Assembly: GCF_910596095.1 (NCBI RefSeq)
Contig: NC_056538.1
Coordinates: 17,346,501 to 17,410,500, forward strand
Length of the DNA: 64,000 nt
Origin: Thunnus maccoyii
Taxonomy: Eukaryota; Chordata; Actinopteri; Scombriformes; Scombridae
Direction: 5' to 3'
The notes below the pieces were generated by a model. That model was not told the origin of the DNA. It was given only the letters and a program-made list of their open reading frames with translations, and made no database searches. The stretch's first letter is position 1. Every line of letters starts with the position of its first letter. The position numbers and the translations under genes were made by a program. This document shows, one piece after another, positions 21,701 through 36,551 of this stretch.

Positions 21701-24700
21701 CCCATAATGCTGTGCAAGTTGAGTTTACTCAGGTTGCAAAAACAAAAAGCCACAAAGTAGGATGTTTACATGCCGCTATGCCAGGTGTCTTAATCAAGTT
21801 TCACATATTTTGAATATTATCTTACCAAGGTTATTCCCAAAGAGTCATTGTTTTGGCATGTGGCAGCCTGAAAACAGATTGACTAACTGGTTTAAGAAAT
21901 GAATTAACTGTTCATGTAAACATGTCAATGAATTACTGATGATCATTCCCTCGAAACTTGAATGGAAAAAACCTAACATTACTTTCTCTAGAAACCTTTT
22001 TTTTCCTTCCACTGACTGTCCCATTCAGACTTCAGATGGAAGCCAATGGGAAGTCAAACAGTCCCCAGTATAGACGTTAGCTGGGCCTCACGTTGGCATT
22101 GTGCACTTGTTGCAGAATACAAGGAGTAAAAAACAAGAACGGTATTTCTTTCTGTTTGTCACTCAGTTCTTCAGTCCTCCTGTGTGTTTCGATACGGATA
22201 TGACAGAAAACGCACTGGATGAATCACTATGAAAACACAGACGGCAAGATAAGATATCTCAGTTAAATGGCACTATAAAACAAGTCTCCATACTCCCAAT
22301 TGGCTGTTCATGGCAAAACCAACCTGACCTAAACTCAACCTCATGTGGGGGAAAAAAAAGGTATTGTTGAAAAGACCACATTGGCTAGGAGTTTCCCCAC
22401 GCACTGTCAATGCTCTCATGAAACAATATGAACTAATATGGAGACCAGATGATGTAATAATTGTTTGTCTTGTGGCTATTAACAAGTACATCGTTAATGG
22501 TGAGACAAACCCAAACATGCCACCACATCCGACAGGAGAGTCCTGGTGGTGTACTGGGGTTAAATCCAGCCTAAACCAAAGCCCCAAGCTCCCTCACCGC
22601 CCACCGTCCCCGTCCTCAACACTTCATTATTTTTCCAGCATTCTGAAAGGCTGTCACCATGGATACGGCTGATGGCAGGGGTGGGGGTGGTGGATATGAA
22701 TAGCCCCTCTCCAAGACGCATCTTGGTTGCCATCGCAGTCGTCATGGAAGCAGGGTCTCCCCTGACGCACTTGATATGCTCAAGGCTGCCGTTGTCAGAA
22801 GAATCTGTTGTGTTTTGGTTGATTAATGAATTGCCATAAAGACGACATTAACCTTGGCTCATGCTGTCTGTTCCCACAGGTTACTTCATCTATGACTTCT
22901 TTGACATGGTGCTGAACCAGAAGTTGAGTCAGTCCTGGGAGCTTCTCTTTCATCACATTGTGGTAGGTCTTTCAAACATTTCCATAACAGCTAAAAAAAA
23001 AACCCAACAAAGTCTAGTCCAAGATTGATATTTTGGCTAAAGATGTTTCACCTTGACCATTAATGAAAGGTGATTATCTCACCTTTACCTCAGTATATCT
23101 ATCAACTTTATGGATACAATATACAGTAGTTACTGCTTAGACGAATCACGTGCCAAAACCCCAACACACCCGTCGGAAACCCAGACATGGGAAAGACAAA
23201 ATACCCGTCTTTCTAGTTACAAAAAACACACGAGAGAGGAACAAAGAGACAATCATTCCAGTGTGACAGCCGCCCCCCCGCCAAGCTTTCAACCTTCCTT
23301 TATGCCTTGAGAAAGTTGAACTCCACCCAACTCCTTTGCTCTCTTGCTATCACAACCGTTTCTAGCCTTCCCATCAGAGCAAGTCATCTTCATGACACGG
23401 TGACCCAATGGAAGGTGTTTTCCTGAGGGAAGATCAGGTCAGATCAGTTAACCCTTCCCCCACTCATGCTTTAAAACACCGTGGAAAATAAATGTTCTGA
23501 AGTGGCAATAAAGAAGTACATCCTGATTTAGAATATTTTCTCTCTCCACATAAGGCTGCCTGACCAAGATCCACAACCATGCTGATGTTGTGTATTCCTT
23601 TCTGTTGCCAGGTTCTCATCTTATTGTAGTTTATTACTAACTGTTTGTTTCTAAAATTTTATTGGAATTGACTCTGACAGTTTTGTAGTGGATTTATATT
23701 AAACAGCAGCCATGATTTATGTGTGTTGGGTTGTTAATTTAAGCACATTTGGTGAAAAAGTGTGCAGAAATATGGTTTGTGAAATCCAATCACGGAGGAC
23801 ATGGCTCCTGCTACATAAAGAATAAAGCATATTTCATGCTGGTGTTCCAGTTACAGATTTAAAAAAGAAAATCATGCTTGAAATCAACATACGTACATAT
23901 GAACATGCTTTGCATAAACTAGCACATACAGTATATAAATATGAACATACAGTCACATGGACTCAGATCCTGGTTTACATTCTCCTGATAAATATCACTG
24001 TAAGAGTTTTTTATGTCGTAGTTTTTCAAGTGGGTGCTCTGATTTTTTTCATTCAGTTGCATACAAACCTACTCTTAAATGTTGATTGGAAGTCATTTTC
24101 AGTATCTCTCTCACACACAAACACATTTCACTTTTACACCAACGCAAAGGCTGACACTGTGCCAGGAAACTGGCAAAAGTTTTTATCAACCTGCCCACAT
24201 TTCTACTGGTTTTGGTATTTCAATGGTTGTGTGATAAGAGAGGGGAATTCTCTTGCAACAAACGCATACAACCATGGGGAATCACATACAATGTTTGCTT
24301 TTAAGCAAACCATTCAAAGAGTATTGTCAACATTGGCATTGTTCCTTTGGTGATCACTGAGGACTCAACATTTCCATCAAGCACAGTCGTGCTGGCAGCA
24401 GATTTGCCTTTTGGTTTCCTTTCATTGAATGCACCAAGTAGAAATTTAGTACATCTTTTAGCCTATTTCTACTGATCAACTTTTTAGAGTGCCTTTTTGT
24501 AGTCTTTAAGTTTGTTATGATGGTTTTTCAACAAGTTCTCTCCTCCATTTTCCCAGAAAACCTGGTTTCGTCCATCTTTTTTCATTGTTGGGTATGTCAT
24601 CAGTCCCTCTTTCCAGACTTTCCAGTTCATCATTCATTAACTTTTAGAACCTTATTGACAATAAAACAATAGTCTGCTTGTCGGATTGCCAATTATGGCA

Positions 24701-27700
24701 TTGCTATAAATTTTGGTCAGTTTTGCTAAAGCAAACGTTGGCATTTCACTGAGTGAGATGATGATGATGAATCTGGTTGCTAGGGTTGTGTGGTGATGAC
24801 AGCACCTGCCTGTGACATCATGAAGTCATTGTTCCTAAACCAATACAGTTAAGGGCACACCTTTTAGTTGATATTTTTTCCCAGGTAAAAACCAGTTCTT
24901 TAGTGGTGGAAACACTCAGTCACTCAGACTCAAACTTGTTGTGGGAACCAGTTTCAGCACCACCCCGTTTTGGTGGTAAAAGCCTAGCCCCTTTTTTCTG
25001 AAAGTCTTGTTTTTTTTTCTCCTTTCACTTCCTGGAAGCCCAGTGAATGGGTGCTTTTGCCGGGCCAGCTGGCTGCAGATTGTCACTGGAGTGTGGGACG
25101 GATGAAGACCTCTCTCATTCACATGGCTCTCTGTGCTTCTCAGCTAGCTAACTCTCTTTCTCATTACTGCCTTCATTTCCCTATTGTCCCATCATCAAGA
25201 CTTTCATTCATTCTTTTCTATGACATTCACTCCTTGTATTCAATGTGCCTCTCTGAAAGGTCTTCCTTAAACTTTTTCGCCATTTTGTTCTCATCTGGCT
25301 TTTGCCTTTTTATATTTTGTTGGCTTTTTTTCCTTGTCACCTGCAGGGCTCACGTAATTATTATAAAGCAGGTAATTGTGTTAGATGTTCATATATGGTT
25401 TTAAAACAAGAGCACCAAGTCGACGTTTGACTACAAACATGAGCTGACTGGTCCAAGGAGATGTCTCAGTGGGCTAGCATTGAACCAGGCAGGACCAGCT
25501 GGCCATTCAGTCAAGACCAGGAGGTTAATCTTCTCCTCATTGGCAGCCCACTGATTCATCTTTCTCCTCTGCCCATCATCCCATTTTCTTACAGTAATAA
25601 TGTACAAATGTATACCAAAAACTGTACATAAAGGGCAATGAGGTTGAAGGAACAAACTAATTTCAAGGCAGATGGAACACCAACACAAAATTAGTTAATT
25701 TAGTAGCAGTTTATCTAAGTACAGTTCATCTATATGCTAATATGCACTAACCCAGCAAACATCAAAATGTATATATACCAAGCTGCAAATAAAATTGCAT
25801 ATATGTGCGAGTGCCCATGACTGAGCAAACAAGGTGGTTAGAATAAAAATGAAAGGGGGTTTGTCTTGACAGGAAAATTACAGGTGCTGTGTCAACAATT
25901 GATGTGATTCATTATTTTATGTTGACTCATGTATGCTGACAGATGTGAGCCATAAAAAAGGCAAATCATGACTTTGTGGACCATTTGATCTGGTGCTGTT
26001 GTCATTGTGAGGGTGGAAGTTGGTTTGTCTCTAAAAACGTGCAAAAATACATTTTGAATATCACAGTTGTGGGCAAACTCACCTTGTAAATTTTCCAAAT
26101 TTGATATGGATATTATTCAGATTTTAGGAGCATTCTTGAACATGTATACAGCGCATTTGGAATATGCGTCTCAACTGGGGTTTTTACCGCAGTTTGAGAC
26201 ACACGACCCACTTGCCTGTTGACCCCTGCTCAGGCAAAATGACATATGCTGCAGCAAGAAGGCAGACAGAGGAGAGGAATGAGAGGAGAGTGGAGAGCTG
26301 TTCAGGGCGGGCTGGAAAAACAGAGCGCGCTCTCTCCACGATGGGGACAGAGGGGATTGGTTATTATCCTGACATGCAGCCATGAACTGATGGTCACGAC
26401 TCAGTGTGATGCAGCAGTGTTGTAAACATCATGGGACAACCTCGGTACTTGATGTGCCTGTAACTATAAATTTATGATATCAGTTATATCAATATCACTT
26501 GTAAATATCAGGCAGCAGCTCACTAATGTTTTCCTCCTCACTGGTTTACTTCACTGCTGGCGGAGATCTTGTGAGTCCCACTGGAGCAGAGGGAAACCCT
26601 GAAAACCTTCTGCATGTAAACAGGAATATTACTGGAATATTCATTTTCATTAGCCATGTAAACAGCTTAGTAGGAATATTGGGGGTTTTTTTGGAATAAG
26701 GACAAAAACTGGAATATTTTGTGCATGTAAATGTAGTCAGTGTGACCGTGCAAAACTACTTCAACAGGACCGGTTTCTAAGAGAGGATTCAAGTTGGGTT
26801 TTAATGAAACTTGTTAACCCTGTTAAGTGATATGTTTGGACTTTGTGTCTCACATCTGCCTTCTCCTGCCTTTATTTTCTGTTTTGACCCTCCCTCCTTT
26901 AATGTTCTCTAATGCACATATGATGTGTTTTTTTTAATACTGTCTTCATTTCCGTGATCTAGTGTAGAGGGTTCCTACTGTTATACAAGCATATAGCAAG
27001 ACGCCATGTGGTGTAGCACGAGTTTTGTTGGTCCCCGTTGTCGCAGGCCAGGAGAAATAATAAGTCAAACATTCCATGGAAAGTTTTTTTTCCTCCTTAT
27101 TGACTGAAGTGGAGATTACAGCTTCTTATTTCTGTCTGAGAAGTATGTGGGGCCCTGCCGTAGTCACTCACACCTGATGAGATCCTGTCAGCCACAACCT
27201 TGTGCTTCCTTTGGAAAACAGGAAGTCCTGGTAATTCTGCCAGAAATAGCGTGTCTTCTTCTGTGGAGATGTAGGCACCTACTATATATCTTAGAAACAT
27301 AACACGCAGGATTTTTAATAAAGTAGCCATGAATCTGTAGCTTGTTAAGCTCTTAGTCTGTAAGGGAGAGTAGAGTGAAGTGAAATTTGTCATTTTTACC
27401 ATTGTCTGAGCTGGACTAACTGCAGTAGGTATGGTAAATGTAAAACCAAGGATTTGTTTGCCTTTGCCCGTCCTCATAAAAAGCCCAAGTCCCCATGTTG
27501 AATCTACGTCAGTTACTCGTGACTCTTGGAAATAGTGAGCTTGCAATTACAAATAGGAGCCAGAAGAGGTAGATGCCAAGCAGAGGCAGAATTGTAGATT
27601 ATTTTTTTTCCATGGAGACTGAAAGCATGTGAATATTAGTATGTCCAATGTTCTGTATTGATATGTTAACTGATAATACACGGTGGAAACAACAACAAGT

Positions 27701-30700
27701 GAGTCAGTTCTGCTCCTCTGCTCTCTCTCTTTGCACTCACGTGGGTTTGAAGTATTGCAGCATATTTGCTGTTTCCTTCCATAAATGTCTGCCATCCCTC
27801 TCTTATTAGGCAGATTTTTTTTTCATAGAGAGGGACCAAAGCTGAACCTCCTCTAAAGCAGATCAGGGCGTCACAGGTTTATTGGCTATTTGAGTATCCG
27901 TGCTGTTTCCAATCACATCTGCTCTGTGCTATCCGGCTTATCCTCTGCAAACGCAAAAGCAACATACAATAGGATCTTAAATATTCTCTGCAACAGGCTA
28001 CTTATTATGCAAAAGTTTCCCTTATTTACCAATCATAGGGTTTTGCAGCACCCTGGGGAAGTAATTAATTTCTCAACCACTTTCTGCTATTTCCAAATTG
28101 TAGTAATCATCCCAAGTGGTGTGTCACAAATACAGTGAAATGGAGAATCATCAGTCACATTTCTTCATGTCTGAATGACGTGTAAAGTTGTTACATATTT
28201 CACAGCTTTTGCTGCATTAATTTGTCAAGGACTAATCATGTACATTAGATTGGGTTTTCAATTATTTTGAATAACTTGAAAAAAGAATTAAATAAATATT
28301 TATATTTTAATGAATTCCTACTGAAATCAACTAGTAGTAGACTCAGATGGCCCTAAAATGGTAGCTTACATAAGGTCACAGAGCACCTCAAGTTTTTAAG
28401 CATTAAAACTTATTGTAGTATAGAATAGTTGTGATTAGTCTGTAACAGCTTTAGGTGTCTGGATTTTGCATTTGGGAATTTTCTCTTTAATCATCCTTAA
28501 AATATTTGAGGTGCTTCTATGAACATTTTCCTGTCATTTAACAGATTTTCAGTCATATTCCAGTCCAGGTTTGGTTGGACATCTCCAAGAGCTTTCATAT
28601 TTTTTCTCTTAAGCCGTTTAGCTGTATGATTAATGTCAATGTGTCAAGTTTTTTAGCACTTTAACAGGTTCTCAGCAAGGATATCTCCATATGTGATTGA
28701 TGTAATTTCTCTTTCTCTCTGTACAAGTTTCTTTGTTCCAGCCGCTTAAAAGCTGAGCCACATCACGGAGCTGCCACAATGGAGATTATGTTAAATGAGC
28801 GATGAAGGGTGCCTGGTTACTATTAAACAAAGGACTTTGAATGATTGTTGAGTAGGGGGTTTCATCTTCACTCATCTCTCTCCGCTGGTGGATGGGATAC
28901 TGTATATTCTCGAGCAGCGTATATAAGGCTCAAACTCATCTTTCCCGTGTGTCCAAATTTAACCTCTGACATATTTCCTCTGTAAAGTTCATCTTTAGCA
29001 ACCTCAGATATGAATGGAACTTGTCTCAGTTTACCAGGCATGAAAATAGGTGTTTGTAAAAGGAGACTGTAGCCGTGTCACAGAGCCAACAGGGAATGTT
29101 TGTTTTGGAAGCATGTTGACGAGGTATTTTCAGCAATTGAAATGAGGAACATAAAGTGTTTAGTTGTTGACTATGTTGTGACACCGCATGCTGCTGGAAT
29201 GCCATGTCTGCCATGGATCTCTACATCTTCAGCATTGTAAAACCTGATTATCCAGTACACCCATATTTGTCTTTCTCCCTACAGTATCACTTCCCCACTA
29301 GCTGCTTGTTGTCTTAGGAACCAATGACCAGAAGACCAATATGACACCAGTACAGGCAAACATAAAAAGTAGCCTGATATGTCATCTTTAAATTCTCATT
29401 TAGTTTGAAGTCTCTATCGTTGCTGAGGCGGTTCTGTTTATACAACCATATGCGAAGCTCAGCTGGTCTATTTCCTGATGGATGTACTTCCCCCAGTGTT
29501 CAATCCTGCATTGAACATTAACAAGCATCTTTTTGAGAGTTTCAACAGCAAATAGAGGTGTAAATCATAGTATGTAATTTTCCTTGTGTTGTCTTATTCA
29601 TGCTTAAAAACAGCTCAGGCCTCTTGATATCTTATAGCAGCAGCTAATTTAGTATGTAAGGTATGTTTTTGTTTTTGCTAACCAGCCCACAGATGTATTT
29701 CCAGCCATCCACGAGCTGTGGACCACCACTTCTCCTTTTTGACCCACACTTAGGTGTGACAAACCACACAGAACCAGGCTTACTTTTTAAAATCTCTAGT
29801 GTCAGCATCATGTTTGCAAACTGTGAGCTGCTTTTCCAAGCCCCCCCCCCCTTTTTTTTTTAAATTAAAACTTGAGTAGGACATACAGTTTGCTGAGCGA
29901 ATGCTACGACAACCACATCAGTCCACATACTGAGAAAAATGATGCAAAATATGGCAGGAGAAACATACTGCAAAATAGAGGAGAGGGAAAAGGGAGCAGG
30001 GGCGAAAGGGAATGTGCACATAAGTTTTTTTTGGCAAGTAAAGATTGTGATGCATGTCTGTGTGTCTCAGCAGTCTCATCTATTTGGCGAGGAACCCCAT
30101 GGGTCCCCCATTCTGTGTGTATATCCAGACAGGAGGACAGACATCTGGTCTCCACATGAACCTCAGGCTCCAAAGGGAGACACACACACACACACACACA
30201 CCAAACCTCCAGCTTCTTGAGAGGGGTTCTGCAAATGTGTGCACCCCCTCAAAACATTTCTGTGCTGCAGTCCTGTTCCATATATCACACACGCGGCCTT
30301 GTTCTCCGCCCCCATATCCTTGTATCGCCTCCAAACATCTTCCCCATCCCCCCTCGTCCACCCACTCTCCGCAGCTTGGGCCGCCCCCTCACATGGCTAC
30401 AAACCAATGAGAGCCTCTGTGCTCTAGTAGTATTGTATCTTGTTTTCATGGATTTTTTTCCCCCTCATGGTCTCACTGTCATTGAGGAATTTCTTCGCCC
30501 ATTGTGTTCATCAAATGCAAACAACAAAATCCACACGCTGATGGATGCAGCTTCTTGTCTTCTTCTTTGTTTATCAAACACATAAATGCTGCTTTGAGGC
30601 ACTAAAAATAGTCACTTAGGATAGTAGATGGTTAAAAAAATGCCGTGAGGATGTGTGTGATCTGTGTTTATATTTGAGGTAAAATGTTTGTTGCGTCACA

Positions 30701-33700
30701 TAATGTGGTTTCACAGCAGCAATGCAGAAAGGATAAATTGTCATCAAGAGTCGCTGCACTTGTGGAACAAGTCTGCATTGTCCATTATCATCTGAATTGA
30801 GTGAGTGCAAGCGTGCTTTAAAGCATGCCAACTCAAACTGAACACTATTGAGAAATATCTTGTAGAATAATGAACGCCTGTTGTGACCGTTTAAAAAAAA
30901 AAAAAAAAAAAAAAAAACTGTTGGCATTGGTTGGGAATTTGAAATTAAGGAATAGGAGGTTTATCATGTGAATAGTGGATAATTTAACAAAACATACTGA
31001 TTTTTGGGGGGTAATAAAACATTCAAAAAAAAAGGTTGAGAGTATGTGTAGAAAAACAGTCTTACAGTAAATTTGCAGTTAATCCCAACACATTGCTTAT
31101 CTGGGTTAAGGAATGTGAAATTCAAGTTATCAGTGTGAAGTAAGAAATAAGCCGTACAGATGCAGATCTAATCCATCCAGAGCAGGCAAGTGTATAAAAG
31201 CCTTTTATAATATATACTGTCTTGAGCCTACAGGTAGACAGAAGCAAAGAGCAGTTGTGCAACACACTCATACACACTCGTGCCATGCCTCCCAAACAGG
31301 CTGGAGGCATGAAAAGAGTGCCTTAAAGAAAAAAAAAAAAGAGGTTGCATTTATTGGCAGTTGGCATAACAATGCTGTTTGTAGAGGAGGCATCTATACA
31401 TCAGCAGGTTTAGAAATCTTCTTGAAGCTACTTCTCAACACTGACGAGCAAGGTGGGGCCTTAAACCAAAGCATGAAAAGTAAATAGGGAATACTCTTGG
31501 CTCGGATCCAGCTCCTGTGGAAATACCAGAGTACGTGCGTATGATTCCAAAAGCAGTGTGGGTGGGTGAGCAAGTGAGTACAGCGTAGGAACAGCTCCAC
31601 ACTGAACATGTGTAGTAAATGGAGTTAACCATTACAGTGTCTTTTTTGTTGTGATTTATGTTTCAAAGCAAATCTGAGATATCTCCAGTAGTAGTTGTTT
31701 TTTTTTTCTCACCAGAATTTGCTGGTTGTTATGGTGCTATGACATTAAAAACAAGCTAACAAAGCCATATATTGTGTACAGTACGCTATAATTGCTTTAA
31801 AGAATAGTTTTTGGGAAATAGATTTTCCTGATTTTCTTGAGTGAGATGAAATGATTGATTTCCCAAAATGTCAAACTATTACTTAAAGAATACACATTTA
31901 ACAGTCCATTTTGAAGGTGAAAGGTGAAATGATTAGTTGATAAGTTGTGTAGATCTATTCTTTGGGGAAAGTGGTCTTTGCAGGATCAGGTCATTATGCT
32001 GGAAGTGTTGCAGCTCATGAGCAACGGGGAATATCATCAGATCTCAAGAGCCTTTTGATGCTTCTTGGTCTTAATGAGCATCAAGATGCATTTGGAAAGC
32101 CATCGTTGGCTTTTATCTTTCCTAGTCCACTCTGAGAAGTGAAGTAATGGCAGATACACACATTCAAGTCAATGCTGCTCCTCCTCTCACACCCAGCATC
32201 TGAATACCTCCAGCGACCACGATTCATCATAGCACACCTATTAACAGTTGTTGAGCCTCACCCTGATGTTTCATGTGAAGACTCATTCTCTCAGTCTACA
32301 ACTTTAAATACCACACAAAGAAGACTTACAAATGAATACACACGCAATGCTAATTGATCGTATTTACCCTAAATAATCCTGTTAGGACACATCCGGTGAA
32401 TTTCTGACCACATGTCTGTGACAGCGAGGAGCTGAAGTGACCTGCTGTGCTGCTGTCAGCTGAAGGGAGTTAGTTAACTAAGGTCGCATGATCATAGTCA
32501 TGACCACCATCCCCCAGTCCTCCAGATAAATGTGTATGTCTTTTTAAACTTTGAACTCTATGCTTGCTTATGTGTGTGTGTCTAATCATTACTGTCTCAT
32601 GTTTCCAAGCTCCAATACCATCCCTCCATTTCCTCTCAGACGGTGCAAGGCCCTCCCACCTGTGCATCACACCACCGCTGGTCTGCCTATGACCAGATGG
32701 CTAACATCTCTCTGTGGAGCTTCCTATTAGTTTCCTCTCCGTCAGCTTCACAAGGTCATTTCCTATTCCTTTATGACTTGTGTTAAGGAAACACTGACTG
32801 TCTGATCATTTATTTTTATGAAACGTAGCAGTGTTGGGATGTGTTTATCAGTGTGGACATTCAAAACCATAAATAATCTCACATACAACTATGACTATTG
32901 TATGTAAACCGAAACATTAAGATTCAGCCACTGAGTGTTTATCTGAGTCACGGGTGCGTCACCGTTTTAGTTTCACCGATTGTTGGGATTTGTGTGTATT
33001 TTTCAGTCACTTGTTGAGTGCAAGAGAGCATCAAAACACTCAACATAACTCTAAGTACTCTAGGAAATAGCTTCCTTTGTTGAAGCCAATGCTTTAAGTG
33101 GGTTCACCAGTACTCACAGATAACAAGTACAAGCACTTGATATTGTCCACCTGTGCACCATTAAATATTTTGAGTGTGTACTGCCACTCCTCTTATGAAT
33201 AAACCTATACTTAAGGTTCGCTGTAGTTGGTTATTAGACTAGATTGCCTCTTTTCCTGCCCAAACAAGCCCTTGTGAGCATGTGAGTGATTTAAACCAGA
33301 TAAAGCTTCAGAGTTTTGGTTTCACCTCCAGTTTCTTCTGTTGGTAAATAATATGCTGTCTCACTACAGTCCTGATGTGCTGACATGTCTGGGCAGAGGG
33401 GATGTGGGTCCCCTCTGCCCGGATTACCCCATTCATTGATGGATTAAAAGGTGAAATCAGTTTACGTATCTTTTGAACTGATCCTATAAATCTTTGTGAC
33501 ATCAATTCATTGTGTGTCGAAGGGCATACTTTAGGACAGGGGAGTTTTTCTCCAACAGAACTATATTTCTGGTGTGATGGAAAAGGCTCTGAAGTAGTAA
33601 CAACCCTCATCAAACCTCCCACAGGCATTAGAGTAGGTGTTAAAATAGCCTGTATGTACGGAAGAACGGCCGTGCTTGCAATTATTTTTTTAATGTTGTT

Positions 33701-35188
33701 ATCTTGAGATCACGAGTTAATTTATCTCATTATCTCGAGGAAACAAAAGGCCGATTTCTGGAGATAACGAGATAATTTATCACAAGATTTACCACGGGTG
33801 GAGCTCATTCTCATTTGTTCATTCCTGTCTTCTCCTGTCTCTCCATGTCTCCCTCGCGTGGATAGTTCAACTATTTAGATCAAGCACAAGAAGCCTTCAG
33901 GTGGCTCTTATGTAAGGACATGGGTTCAAATCTGTCATATGTTGGCTCTTATTCCTCCACCTCTCCACCCCACTTTCCTTTCTCTCATTAAGTCTAATAA
34001 AATGAAAATGCTTGAAAGGTATTGTTTGGTACGTCTCCTTCATGAAACGTCCCATCAAATTATAACTAGGAGTTTATCAACCTGCCATTTGGCCGTAACA
34101 CATTATTAATAATAATGTGCACTCCTTGATCTGACATTTTCAGCTTAGATCAGTTGCTGCAGTTGTCAAGACGCCTCATATTCATGCTGATATGACACTC
34201 CTGAGTAATAAGAGGAAACAACCTTTTGTTGTCTCATGATAACGGGTTGATTATCTTGTTATCTGGAGATAACAAAGCTCGTGTTGTTGAGATAACGGCA
34301 TTAAAAAAAAAAATTGCAAGCACAGCCATTGTCCGCTTCTGTATGTATGAATACATTATTGAATTTAAATTTTGAAATATTGGACAAAACACTTATATTT
34401 GGGACAAGTAGAACAAATAACGTTCAATACAGCTCACTTTTGTAGTGTGCCTGTCCTCTTTGTTTAAATAATTGTATTTTAACAAAACTTCAAGGAAAAA
34501 AAATCCAAAAAACTCTCTCAGCCCTTTTTATTACTTAGAACAGTTCTCACAGAAAAAAATCACTACAGCGATTAATTAATAGTGATGAGTGTAACTTTCA
34601 ATTAAATATATGCTTTTTTTCTTTTTACTGAAGTTTTGTTTCTGTGAGTTATCAGTGACTGGACATCATTTATCTAATCGAACCAGACAAAACACTTTCC
34701 CCATAAAGCAGCGGGCTGCAAGTTCGCCGTACTCACCCCTTTTTATTCCAGTTCAAGCACTGGTTAAATCTATACTAACTTTACTGGAATGTGATGACAG
34801 ACCCTCCTTTCCATGTGTGAAAGTGCTGATTGTGACATATTTTGAGTGCCTGTGGTCTGCTTTTTATTTGATACTTAAATTTATTTTGAAAAGCGCACAC
34901 ATGCACATGATGAGGAGGGAGGTGGCATCTGTCGACATCCTCCTGTTTATGGAGTGACGGGTGTAGCCACCACACCTGTTGATACTGAACACAACTCACC
35001 TGCTTAGAGTTCCTCTGCCATCACCCACCACTACGGCTGGGTTTAAAAGAATCAGTTTTCTGATTCAAATTGATCTTAATTTGAATGGTACTGATTCATA
35101 AAATCCTGAGATTGATCTTTTGATATATGCCTTTTCCCAAGCTTCAACCCTGTTTGCGTGGTCTCGCATGGCCAGCCTTTGGTTCTTT

Positions 35189-35286
<98 letters not shown>

Positions 35287-36514
35287 TATTTTTATCTGGT
35301 CACTCAATACTCATTGACTATAGAGTCGCACTATATTGTGTTGACTGCAGTAGCGTGTTGGTCATGTTAAATAAAAAGAGAAGAAAAAAATTAATGTAAC
35401 TTTGGGGTCAATTCTTAATGTAAATGTAATGTTTTTAATAATGCACCATGTTAAAAGGTTCCTTGGTTCTCTAAGAATCTCTTTCATATCCAAGCAAAAT
35501 TGGTATTGTTACTGAAATATCCCTAACTGAAACAATATTGGATCGGAAATTGGGTCGAATTTGAAACTTGTGAATCAGAATAAAATCAATTCGGGAAATC
35601 AGTGGCAATACCCGATGCAAACCCATCACTTATGACCTTTCACCTTTGCTGCTACGACCCCAGCGTAGCTGCATTTTAATATGTAAAAAGGGTTTGAATC
35701 TGTGTTGTCTGGAAACAAAATCACATGGTCTCCTAAACCCTGTTTTCTCCTCAAAAACACAACTGGGGGTCACTGTATGTGAGTTTTAACTTAAACCTGC
35801 TGCATGGTAGAGCTCAAGTTTAAGGTCATAGAGGTCAGTCTATGGGCAGATTTCTACAGCTCTAACAATTTTGTTCATTTTTAATAGCTAAAATCTTTCA
35901 CCATGGTTGATATGAATGGTGTAGTTACGCTGAAAAGATGTCACATCTGCTTCAGTTCATTTTTTGCTTTGGATTACTGATTATCTGACAAACTGATAAG
36001 ATCAATATCATCAAATGCACCAACGCATGTACCTGCAAGGAGAACATGTGCTAAATTTGTCAGTAACGTAGACCAGTGAGATACGTGAACTGTTCAGTCA
36101 CTTGACACTATAAGTCACATAACTGCAGTTATGTACGTACATAAATGATGTATTTTACAGATTGCTGATACTGCAGTAGATTGTAAGGAGACATAGTGTG
36201 TTGTAGAGACAAAACGTTGTATGATTTATATTCATATTATACTGATAAGAATTTATTTTTGCGATAAAGTGCAAGCAGAGTAGAAACAATAAAAACATTT
36301 TCTGACTGAATGTACATCGCAAGTATGCAGTGTTCAGCTATGTGGGGCATACCTTAACAGGGTCATCATGAATCCGGTTTAGCAACGTACGTAGTTTTAA
36401 ACCTCAGCAAGTTTTATTGTAGCTGAACCTGTTCTTAGCTAGGTGCTCGTTGCTGTACGTGAAGTGATACAGCCTTGTTCTAGAGAGGCAGCGTGTCTTT
36501 TAGAGCGGAGGTTG

Positions 36515-36551
<37 letters not shown>

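Larger units (their letters stand above)
22963..33640. other. tlcd2 intron 3, first part
   Basis: This is about 10.7 kb of intron with no recognisable exon or gene. The ORFs present (up to about 159 codons at 23874-24353) have no domain or motif I know and sit in AT-rich sequence. It holds CA repeats at about 30181-30202, an A/T homopolymer at 30893-30917, the folded repeat at 31795-31887 and a GC-rich hairpin at 33391-33420. Confidence 0.6.

Noticed and set aside
22165..22180. AGTTCTTCAGT, resembling the start of miR-22-5p
   Set aside because: The match stops after 11 bases, and no facing miR-22-3p arm or hairpin follows within 80 bases.
23874..24353. 159-codon ORF in tlcd2 intron 3
   Set aside because: Its composition follows AT-rich DNA, no domain is recognised and no exon boundaries are evident. 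Conservation analysis would be needed to revive it.
33308..33628. 106-codon minus-strand ORF
   Set aside because: No family is recognised, it has no splice context and it is isolated in an intron. It was kept only as the setting of the GC-rich hairpin.
35120..35399. Overlapping Ser-Leu and Arg-Glu rich ORFs
   Set aside because: They are translations of the (TC)n microsatellite and have no independent coding support.
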